NCBI GenBank assembly: GCA_029261295.1
Contig: JAJDBP010000009.1
Coordinates: forward strand, 62,001-126,000
DNA: 64,000 nucleotides
Reading direction: 5' to 3'
Source: Nitrospirales bacterium
Lineage (GTDB): Bacteria; Nitrospirota; Nitrospiria; Nitrospirales; UBA8639
Shown here: piece after piece, positions 1-12,000 of the stretch
Layout of the letters: every line of letters starts with the position of its first letter
Position numbering within the stretch: the first letter of the stretch is position 1
Position numbers and translations under genes: made by a program
Notes under the pieces: model-generated
What the model was told of the DNA's origin: nothing
Databases searched by the model: none
The model's input: the letters and a program-made list of their open reading frames with translations, nothing else

Positions 1-2
1 CA

Positions 3-3000
3 TCGAAAAAGAAGAAGATACTTGAGCCGGAGCTTGAGGCTCCCTCGGGTGGGATCGGTCTGTTGGTCGCGCTGGAACCACGTATCATGTTCGATGGGGC
101 TGCGCTGGCCACCGGGGCGGAAGTTCTGCAAGACACTGCGACCACAGAGCAAACTCAAATCCCAGGTATTGATGGCGACACCGCAACTGATTCCTCAACC
201 ACCGAAGCATCTGATGATGCTCTCTGGACCTCAGGCCTTTCCCTCTCCGCTCCCTCTGATCGCAAAGAAATAGTGTTCATTGATACCAGTGTCGAGGATT
301 TTCAAACGCTCATGGAAGGCATTGATCCCAATGCCGAAGTCATTCTGTTGGATTCCACGCGTGACGGCATCGAACAGATCGCCGAAATTCTTGGTGAACG
401 TACCGACATTGATGCTGTCCATATCATTTCCCATGGGGATTCTGGTGAATTGCGCTTAGGCACCGGTGTGCTGAACATGGCGTCCATGCAGGGGGACTAT
501 GCCGATGACCTGGCGACGATCAATCAGGCCTTAACCGACGAAGCAGATTTTCTCATCTATGGCTGTAATTTTGGGGAAGGAGCTGGAGGGCAGGAAGCGG
601 CGACGCTGTTGGCTGAACTCACCGGCGCAGATATCGCTGCGAGTGACGATCTCACGGGAGCAGAAACTTTAGGCGGAGACTGGGATCTTGAAGTGCAGAC
701 CGGCACGATTGAAAGTGCCGTGATCGTAGATACTCAGGCCCAAGAAGCGTTTGTGGGAGTCCTCGATATCACGACGGGGCTGGTCGGCAACTGGACGCTT
801 GATTCGGATGCCACGGATTCGAGCGGGAACAGCTATGACGGCACGTTAACGGGTGATGCGGCGATTGACACGACGGATGCCACCGACATTGTGGGGGCAG
901 GAAAGCTGTCGTTAGATGGTTCTGGGGATTATGTCAATCTGGATGCCCATGTTGCTGGGTTTAGTGGATTAACTGAAGGCACAATCGCTGGGTGGGTGAG
1001 AGTGACGGATGCTGGCGAAAACATCCTTTTCTCGGTTTCCGATAAAGACGACGCTCAAAGTGTGGCAAAGTTCGGGATTGAAGCCGGAGGGCAGGTAAAA
1101 TGGTTGGCATCTGAAGGAGGGCTTGACGTTCTCGCCTATAGCACTCAAACGGTGAATGATGGGGCGTGGCATCATATTGCCGTCACGGTTAATTCGGGTG
1201 GGAATACATTGTATATCGATGGGGTTGTCGCCAGTGTCAGTTACTCGGCTGGCAGCGCTGCGACCACAAACTTTTTTAATAACGTTTCGGATATTGATGC
1301 CGTAGACATTGGACGCTCGGTTCGTGCGGGGGCACCAGAAGGCGAATTTAACGGTCTTGCAGATGAAGTGCGTGTCTATGATCGAGCCTTATCAGTCGCC
1401 GACATTAACGAACTTGTCGCTCAGGCCCCTACGTCGGTTGGAGAAATTGGGCACTGGACGTTTGATGCCAATGCCAATGATTCGAGCGGGAATAACAATA
1501 ACGGGACGCTCACCAATGGGGCTGCCATTGATACGACAGATACGACGGATCAAGTTGGAGTGGCGAAATTGTCGTTGGATGGCACGAATGATTACGTCGA
1601 TCTTTCTGCCCATATCAACAACTTTGAGGACCTTACACAAGGAACGATTTCAGCATGGATTAAAACGACCGGAACGAACGAAGCCATTTTTTCCCTTTCA
1701 GGCAATGGTGATGCGGATAGTCATGCTACTCTGATGGTTGGGGCTACAGGATATTTGACGTTTGAGGTATGGGACAACGATTCACCGTTGTTGGCGGTGT
1801 ATAACGGAAATGGTCCGACGATTAACGATGGGGCCTGGCATCATGTGGCGGTTTCAGTTGATGCGTCTGGAAACAGTTTATATTTAGATGGAGTAAAAAT
1901 TTCAAACGGTGATCTCATTTACGATACGGGATCAAGCAATACAAGTGCGTTTTTTGATGAGATCGGGAGCCGAGATTCTCTAGCTATTGGCCGTACGGAG
2001 AACGATAGCGGAGGACGATGGTACTTCTCTGGCCTTATTGATGACGTTCATGTACACAACCGTGCATTGAGCACGGCAATTATCGCCCAGTTGGCTCAAG
2101 AAGGGCCCGTAGCCAACGATGATACGGTCACCACCGATATGAATACGGCGGTCAATATTAATGTGGCCGCGAACGATACTGACCTCGATGGCGAAACGAT
2201 CACCGTCTTGGATGTCAGCAACCCGACAAACGGCACTGTTGTCAATAATGGAGACGGCACCGTTACCTATACTCCAACCACCAGCTATACCGGGGCCGAC
2301 AGCTTTACCTATGTGACGGCCGATTTGGATGACACGACGAGTTACTGGCGACTGGATGGTGATGCCACCGATTCGGTGAGCAGTAACGATGGCACCATTA
2401 CGGGTACTACCACGGTCGAAGGGAATTATGGCGATGCGTTAAGCTTTGATGAAGTCGATGACAAGGTTGTGGTTTCCGACTTTGCGATGTCGGATGAATT
2501 CAGTATCTCCTTTCAAATCAAAATCGATGATAACACCGGCTCCCTCTTTCAATATATCTACAGCCATGGCGATATCGACACCACGAACAGCTTGAATATC
2601 TTTTTGAATGAGGCTACGCATGGGACCGATCCGAATATGCTCCGGACCGTCATTCGAGACACGAACGATACTCTGTCAAACACCGCCTTAGAATTTGATG
2701 CCAGTGCCATCATCGGCGATGGCAATTGGCACACCTACACCTTGACCGTGGCTTCGGGCGAAGGGGCCAAAGTCTATCTGGATGGGGTCGTGCAAAATAC
2801 GGATGCCACGCGTGGTGGCGATGCATTTGATCCGGCGACCGACATTTATTTTGGGGCCAAGCATGATTTAGATGTGGATCGATTCTTTGGGGGTTCTCTG
2901 GATAGCGTACAAGTGTTTAACCGTGCTTTAAGCTCCGCAGAAATCAACAATACCATTGCCGGCGGTAGCTCATTAGGCACGGTGAATGTCACCGTAAATG

Positions 3001-6000
3001 CCAATACAGCTCCTACAGATATCGAGGCGATAGCCACAACTGATGGTGGTCTGAGCTTGAATGAAGATGGGGGGAATGATGCGTATCTGATCGCTGACGA
3101 CGGCAGCGCCATCATCGGTGGACTCACGTCTTTGACTGCTGAAGTGCGTTTCTCCATGGATTCCTTTTCAAATAGCACCAATTTCTTCTCCTACGCCACA
3201 GCAGGTGATGACAATACCTTCAAATTCAACATTCGTGACAACGGGGATCTCAGTCTTAGCATCAATAGTGTCAAAGTGAACTCCTCAGCCATGGATTACC
3301 GATTACTCGCCGATGGTGCACAACATACGCTGTCGGTCACCTGGAACAGTACCGGCGGTGTCTGGGAAATGTTTGTGGATGGATACTCGATGGATAGTGG
3401 GAGTGGCCTCGAGACGGGCGTAACTCTGGCCGGTGGTGGGACACTTGTGATGGGCAACGATCAAGACAGTGTGGACGGTGGCTATGATCCGGCCGCCGAA
3501 GTTTCGGCGACATTATATGATGCACGAATCTTTAACGATGTACGGACCAGTACTGAGATTGGTGATAATTACTATACGACGGTTTCAAGTGGCGAGAGCG
3601 GTCTAGTCGCGAATTGGACGTTTAATGATTTAACGACGGGTGGGGTCGTTACTGATACCGTCACAGGCAACGATTTGACCGTGAAGCATGCCAGTGGAGG
3701 TGGGTTTGTCACGAGTACTCCGGTACTTACCCTTGAGGTTAATGAAAATGTGGCTAATGGCACCGTGGTCGGAACAGTTTTAGGAACCGATCCCGAAGCC
3801 GATTCTTTGATCTACTCTCTGACGGATGACGCGAGTGGACGATTTACGATTGATGGTAATACTGGAGTGATTACTGTTGCTGATGGTTCTCTTCTCAATT
3901 ATGAGAATAATACTAGTCACACCATTACGGTTCGAATCAGCGATGGGAGTCAAACGTATGATGAAGTCTATACCATCAATGTGAATAATTTGGCTGAGGG
4001 GGTCATCGTTGTTGATACCACGAGTGATACGAGTGATGGGGATACGGACTCCTTAGATACCCTACTCCAGAATAAAGGGGCTGATGGTGTCATTTCTTTA
4101 CGAGAAGCCATTGAAGCCGCAAATAATACTTCCGGTACCGATACGATTAATTTTAATATTCTTGATGCACTCGTTGGTGGTGCACACACGATCGATGTGC
4201 TGTCGGCTCTGCCGGATATCACAGATACGGTGATTATTGATGGGACCTCAGAGCCGGACTTTGGTGGTACCCCGATCATTGAACTAGATGGGTCGAGTGC
4301 AGGAGCGGTGGATGGGTTGCGGCTTCTGGCCGGCAGTGATGGCAGCACCATTCAAGGCCTAGTTATTAATCAGTTTGGCTCGCAAGGCATCGAAATCAAT
4401 AATTCCGATGGGAACACGATTGCCGGCAATTATATTGGCACTGATGTGACTGGCACGATCGATTTGGGTAATGGCAGTGCGGGAATTTATCTCTTCAGTG
4501 CGCAGAATAATACAATAGGCGGTACCACCGCCGTCGCGCGGAATCTCATTTCGGGCAATCAAGGCAGTGGCATTTTGCGCCAGGGCTCTAATGGCGGCAA
4601 CGTCATCCAAGGCAATTATATCGGCACGGATGTCACCGGGACACTTGATCTGGGGAATTCCCAAAATGGGATTGCTTTTGCGGGGTCGGGGGCGGACACG
4701 ATTGGTGGGGCCGTAGCCGGAGCGGGCAATGTGATTTCGGGTAATAATTTTTCGGGGATCTCCATTGGGGTCGGCGCTGATGGCGTGACGATTCAGGGGA
4801 ATTATATTGGGACTAATGCGGCAGGCACGGGAGCCATTGCGAATTCAGGGGATGGGCTTGCTCTGAGCAGCGACAATAACCAAGTGGGCGGGACGAGTGC
4901 CCTCGCCCGGAATGTGATTTCAGGGAACACCGGAGATGGTCTCCAAATAGCAGGCGATAACAATACGGTTGAGGGCAACTATATTGGTATAAATGCTGCC
5001 GGGACCGGCTATCTTGGGAATGCCCTTCAAGGGGTTTTCATCACATCAAACGCTGATGGCAACACGATTGGCGGCACCGTAGCTGGGGCTCGAAATGTCA
5101 TTTCCGGTAACGATGAAGATGGGATTCGTCTGGATAATGCGACCAATACGACTATTCAAGGAAATTATGTGGGCCTCAATGCCGCGGGCACCGCGGCGAT
5201 TGGGAACTCTCAAGAGGGAATCAATCTTCTTAATACGACCACAGGTACGACAATTGGGGGGACAGCAGCGGGTGCACGTAATGTCGTGTCAGGAAATGCA
5301 GGCGAAGGGATTCTGATTGGCGGGACTTCAACCGGTTCAGTGGTACAAGGTAATTATATAGGGACAGACGCCGCAGGGACGGCAGATGTGGGCAATGCTA
5401 GCAGTGGGATACACATCTCCGCAGATGGCATTACCGTGGGTGGTACGACGGCCGGTGCTCGCAATATTATTTCAGGTAATGCTCAAGATGGGATTACCGT
5501 ATCAGGTGCATCCAATACAGTCATTCAAGGAAATTATATCGGCACTGATGTCACAGGCACGGCGGACCTTGGCAATAGTGATGAAGGCATTGAAGTCGTG
5601 AGCGCCACGAACACGACCATTGGCGGGTCAGTGGTCGGGGCTCGTAATGTCATTGCCGGCAATACCAGTGCGGGCATACGAGATGATTCCACCGGTACGA
5701 CAATTCGAGGTAATTATATTGGTGTTGATTCGACGGGAGCTGCCACTCTCGCGAATTCTTTTGGTATACAGACCTGGTCGAGTTCTACGAATTCCATTAT
5801 TGGTGGATCAGGTGCCAATGAAGGGAATGTGATTGGCGGCAATACCAATCAAGGTATCATCCTCTATTCAGGTTCTGGGCATACGGTACAGGGGAACTAT
5901 ATTGGTACGGATGCCTCCGGAACGGTGGATCTAGGCAATGGGCAAAATGGTATTTACCTCTCCTCTGCGAGTAACAACCTTATTGGGGGAACCGGAGTTG

Positions 6001-9000
6001 GGGAAGGCAATACAGTGGCTTTTAATGGGGCGAATGGAGTGGGCGTCGGCTCTGGCACGGGCAATGCCATCCTCGGTAATCAAATTTATTCGAATACCGA
6101 CTTAGGGATTGATTTAAGTGGCGGAACAGAAGACGGGTTTGGCGTGACCAGCAACGACGTTAGTGATGTCGATACCGGTGCAAACAACTTACAAAATTAT
6201 CCAGTGCTGTCGGCGGTGTCCACCACCGGCTCACAAGTCACGATCACTGGCTCCTTGAATAGCACGGCCACGACTACCTTCCGTATCGAATTCTTTGCCA
6301 GTGCCGCCGCTGACGGGAGTGGATACGGCGAGGCCGAGCGATACCTGGGCTTTGCCACTGTGACGACGGATGGGAGTGGCAATGCCACCATCAGTGAAAC
6401 GATTTCGGCTGTGGTGACGGGTGGCGAGTATGTGACCGCAACGGCGACGGTGATTGATGACGCAGGTCAGGTCGGCGTTGACGATGCGTTGGCGTATGGC
6501 AACACCTCTGAGTTTGGGTTGAGCGCTTTTGTAACGGCAGCTCCGACTGACCTTTCATCAGGCATTGAATTAAACACCGACAGTGGTAATGACGCATATC
6601 TCGTAGATGCTTCGAGTGGCCTGACGTATCTCAATGGGAACACGGGGTTTACTGCCGAATTTTCCTTCTCTGATCTGCAAGTGCCTACCACAAGCGCCAC
6701 CCTATACTCCAATCGGGATGCTGGATCCAGTTTCTCCTGGTTAGCGATTCAGGCTGATGGAACCTTAGATTGGACGGGCTATACGACGACCGCGCAATTC
6801 GCTCAATTATTTGATGGTGACCAGCATTCCGTGGCTGTGACCTGGGATGTGCCAACGGGCAGTCTGCAATTTTATGTTGATGGGGCGTTCGTGGAGGCAG
6901 TTGCTGGGCCAGCAGGAGCAACGACTACCGCTGGCGGAACACTAGTGGTTGGACAGCATCTTGATTATGCCACTGGCACGTTTGACCCTGACGATCACTT
7001 TTCTGGAACGATCCATGATGTTCGCTTTTGGGATGATGTGCGGACCAGCGGTGAAATTTCCCTCAATTATCTTCATAAATTTGATTCAACCACGGTTCCT
7101 ACCGGTCTGGTAGCCAATTGGCGAATGGATGGGTTTGATGGGTCGAATGAAGTTGTCGACATTGTCAGCGGTAACAACTTATCCATTGGTCATGCGGCGG
7201 ACGTCGGGTTCACCTCCAGTACGCCGATTGATACGCTGAATATTGACGAAAACGCGGTCAATGGAACGCGGGTAGGGTTCGTGATGCCGACGGACCCAGA
7301 GGTCGCGACCAACACATTTACGTTTTCGATGACTGATGTCAGTAATAATTTCCAGATTGATGTCAATACGGGAGAGATCACCGTTGCAGTCACGAACACC
7401 CTCGATTACGAAACCAATACGTCACACAATGTCGATGTGACGGTGACCGATGCTGATGGCAATAGTTATCTCGAAACCTTGACGATCAGTGTGAATGATA
7501 TAAACGACGCGCCGGTGAACACGGTGCCGGGGGCCCAAGTGGTGGCGGAAGACACGGCGTTGGGCCTCAGTGGCCTGAGTGTGAACGATGTGGATGGCAA
7601 CCTGAGCACGGTGCAGCTGGGCGTGACGCAAGGGACGGTGACGGTGACGTTAAGTGGCGGGGCGACCATCAGTGGGGGCGCCAATGGCAGTGGGACGCTG
7701 ACGTTGTCTGGGACCCAAGCCGACATCAATGCCACCCTGGCGAGTCTCAGCTATCAAGGCACCCTGAACTACACCGGGGCGGACACGCTGACAATGACCA
7801 GCACCGACGGCAACAGTGCGACGGACGTGGATGTGGTTGGGATTACGGTGACGGGGGTCAATGACGCGCCGGTGAACACGGTGCCGGGCGCGCAAGTGGT
7901 AGCGGAAGACACCGCGTTAGGTATCAGTGGTATTAGTGTGAATGATGTGGACGGCAATTTGAGCACTGTGCAGTTAGCGGTGACGCAAGGGACCGTGACG
8001 GTGACGTTAAGTGGCGGGACGAGTATCAGTGCGGGAACCAATGGCACGAGCACGCTGACCCTCAGTGGAACGCAGGCGGACATCAATGCCACGTTGGCCT
8101 CGCTCAGCTATCAAGGCAATCTGAATTATACGGGGGCGGATACGCTGACCGTGACGAGTGCCGATGGGAACAGTGCGACAGACGTGGATGTCGTGGGCAT
8201 CACGGTGGGCATGTTTGTGGACACGACTTCGGACGTATCAGATGGGGATATCTCTTCCACGGCGGCCCTTCTGGCGAACAAAGGCGCGGATGGCTTTATC
8301 TCCCTCCGTGAGGCGATTGAAGCCACCAACAATACCGGGGGACTGGATACCATTGGTTTTAATATTGGGTTAACTGATGCCGGACATGTCTATTATCAGG
8401 ACGATGCCACAGGTGGGTCGCTTTCCACGGTCACGAGTACGACGTTGGCTGATGGCAGCATTGCAGACTTTGATGCTGATTATGTTGGGGGTTCTGGTCA
8501 AGGTTTTTCATGGTGGCAGATCGAGCCAACTTCTCTCCTTCCGACAATTACCGATTCTGTGATCATTGATGGGGCGACGCAAGCTGGGTGGCAGGCAGGG
8601 CGACCGGTGATTGAACTGACGGGATCCTTAGCGGGCACTGGGGCCAATTTTAACGGACTGACCGTGAGCTCCAGTACTGGGAGTACAATTCAAGGGTTGG
8701 CGATTAACCAATTTGATTGGGATGGCATTCAATTGAATGGTTCGGGAAACCATTCGGTCGTGGGCAATTTCATTGGGACCGATATTACCGGCACGGTTGA
8801 TCTTGGCAATCGTATTAGTGGAATTGAGGTGAGTGCCGGGAGCAATGGGAACGTTATTGGCGGTTCGACCCTAGCCGAGCGGAATATAATCGCCGGGAAC
8901 AACCAGTTTGATGTGGTGTTAGGGTCGGGCACCGGGAATACGGTTCAGGGCAATTATCTGGGTGTGGATGTGACCGGAATGAATCTCTTAAGCAGTACGT

Positions 9001-12000
9001 ATGGCTTACGTATCTTCGGTGATAATAATCAAATTGGTGGGACTGGGGTCGGGGAAGAGAATGTGATTGCGGGAATTCGTCTGGAAACCAGTGCGCAAAC
9101 CAATACCTTTGAGGGCAATTTCATTGGCACGAATGCGGTTGGCACCGGCTCCCTTGGGTTTAGTCTGGGAATGGTGGTGTATGGTTCAGATAACGTGATT
9201 GGAGGGACCTCCGCGGGTGCTGGCAATGTCATTTCAGGAAATTCTTCAAGTGGCATTTGGTTGTCTGGAGCCTCGGCCACCGGGAACTTCATCCAAGGCA
9301 ATTATATTGGGACGGATATTACCGGAACCGTAGCGCTGGGCAATGGTGATGGGATTCGAATTTCTGGTGGCGCGAGTAATAATACCATTGGGGGCACAAC
9401 GGTTGGAGCCCGCAATATTATTTCGGGCAATACCAGTGATGGCATTGAAATCTCTGATGCGACTACCACGGGCAACATCGTGCAAGGTAACTATATTGGC
9501 ACCGACGTGACAGGGACCGCCGATTTGGGCAATACGCAATATGGGATCAATATTTCCGCAGGCGCCACGAATTCTCAAATTGGCGGGACTGTTGTTGGCG
9601 CACGCAATATCATTTCCGGTAACAACTTTAGCGGTATTGTCATTACGGGATCAGGGACTGATGGCCATGTTATTGAGGGGAATTATATTGGGACCGATGT
9701 CACAGGGGCAGCGGCTATAGGGAATACATTTCATGGCATCAATATTTCCACAAATGCGGCAAATAATCGAATTGGTGGCACAACAGCCGGGGCTGGGAAC
9801 CTGATTGCGAACAACTTGCAGGATGGAGTGACTCTCTCAACGAGTAGCACTGGAAACAGTATACTCTCTAATCAAATTCACTCAAATGGTGCCCTTGGGA
9901 TTGATCTTGCTAACGATGGCGTGACCGCTAATGACGTCGGTGATGCTGATGCCGGTGCCAATAACCTCCAGAACTTCCCCGTGCTGTCTACGGTGGTCAC
10001 GACGGGTTCTCAAGTCACAATCAACGGGACCTTCAATAGCACAGCGACCACCACGTATCGCATTGAGTTTTTTGCCAGTGTGACCGCTGATGGCAGTGGG
10101 TATGGCGAAGCCGAGCGGTATTTAGGCTTTGCGACGGTGACCACCGACGGTAGCGGCAATGCCACGATCAATTCGACCTTGACCGCAGCGGTCGTGGCTG
10201 GGGAGTTTGTCACCGCCACGGCGACGGTAGATTTAGGCGGAGGCAATTACGGAGACTCCTCGGAATTTGCCTTAAATGTTGCTGCGGTGGTGGGGAGTGC
10301 TGCCCCCGTTATCACCAACTTAGGTGGCGACGCGTTGGCCTACACTGAAGGCGACGGGGCGGTGGTCATTGACCAAAGCACCAATGCGGCGGTAACGGAT
10401 GCGGATAGCAGCGACCTTGACACCGGCACGTTGACAGTGTCCTTTCAAGCAGGCAGTGACAACGCCGAAGATGAACTGGCTATTCAGAACCAGGGCACGG
10501 GCGCAGGGCAGATAGGCGTCAGTGGCTCGAACGTCACCTACCAAGGCGTGACCATCGGGACCTTTACCGGCGGCACGGGGGGCACGGACCTCGTCATTAC
10601 GCTCAACGCCAACGCCGATGCTACAGCCGTCAGTGCCCTCACGCAGACCATCACCTACGAGAACACGGACACGGACAATCCGACGACGGGTGCACGGACG
10701 GTGCGCTACGTTCTCACTGATGGCGACGGTGGTACCAGTGCCAACTACGACACAACGGTAACTGTGAGTGGTGCTAATGATGCGCCAGTGAACACAGTGC
10801 CGGGGGCGCAAGTGGTGGCCGAAGACACGGCGTTGGGCATCAGTGGCCTGAGTGTGAACGATGTGGACGGCAACCTCTCGACGGTGCAGCTGGGCGTGAC
10901 GCAAGGGACGGTGACGGTGACCTTGAGTGGCGGGGCGACGATCAGTGCGGGCGTCAATGGCAGTGGGACGCTGACGTTGTCCGGCACGCAAGCCGACATC
11001 AATGCGACGCTGGCCTCCCTGAGCTATCAAGGCACTCTCAACTATAGCGGCGCGGACACGCTGACGATGACGAGCACGGACGGCAACTCGGCGACGGATG
11101 TGGACACGGTGGGCATCACGGTGAGTGGGGTGAATGATGCGCCGGTGAACACGGTGCCGGGGGCGCAAGTGGTGGCCGAAGACACGGCGTTGGGCATCAG
11201 TGGCCTGAGTGTGAACGATGTGGACGGTAACCTCTCGACGGTGCAGCTGGGCGTGACGCAAGGGACGGTGACGGTGACCTTGAGTGGCGGGGCGACGATC
11301 AGTGCGGGCGCCAATGGCACGAACACCTTAACCCTTAGTGGCACGCAAACGGACATCAACGCGACGTTGGCTTCGCTCAGCTATCAAGGGGACTTGAACT
11401 ACAATGGCGCGGACACGTTGACGGTCACGAGCACCGACGGCAACTCGGCGACGGACGTGGATGCCGTGGGCATCACCGTGACTGCCGTGAACGATGAACA
11501 ATCGTTGGATACCAATGGGGGGTTAACCCTTCCTCAAAGTACCCAAGCGGTGATTACCAATGCCATGTTGTCGACGAGTGATGTGGACCATGCGTTGAAT
11601 CAAATTGTTTACACGATTACCGCTGATTCGATTCATGGGACCATTCGGCTTGGGGGTACCCCACTAGGTGTGAGCAGTACATTTACCCAGGCTGATATTG
11701 ATGGAGGATTGCTGAGCTATCAAGATACTGATATTGGCACGACGGCAGATGCCTTTTCGTTCACGGTGGACGATGGTGTTGGAGCGGCCACGGCCGGGAC
11801 TTTCACCATTACGGTTACGCCCGTCAATGTAGCGCCCGTGATTACCAGTCATGGCGGTGGGGCCAGTGCAGGTCTTGCTTTGGCCGAAAATGTTACGGGC
11901 GTGACGACCATGACCGCCACCGACGCGGATGGGGATCCTCTGACCTATAGTATTGTGGGCGGCGCGGATGCCGCCCGGTTCGCCGTTGATGCTAGTACCG

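Noticed and set aside
4315-9850. CRISPR array or tandem satellite
   Set aside because: The periodicity of about 180 bases is that of translated beta-helix units in an unbroken coding frame, with no conserved short repeat and unique spacers.
10320-11261. A 313-codon minus-strand open frame antisense to the giant gene
   Set aside because: Its sequence is a His/Arg-rich shadow repeated with the same period as the 357-bp repeats of the plus-strand gene, with no start signal and no recognisable fold.
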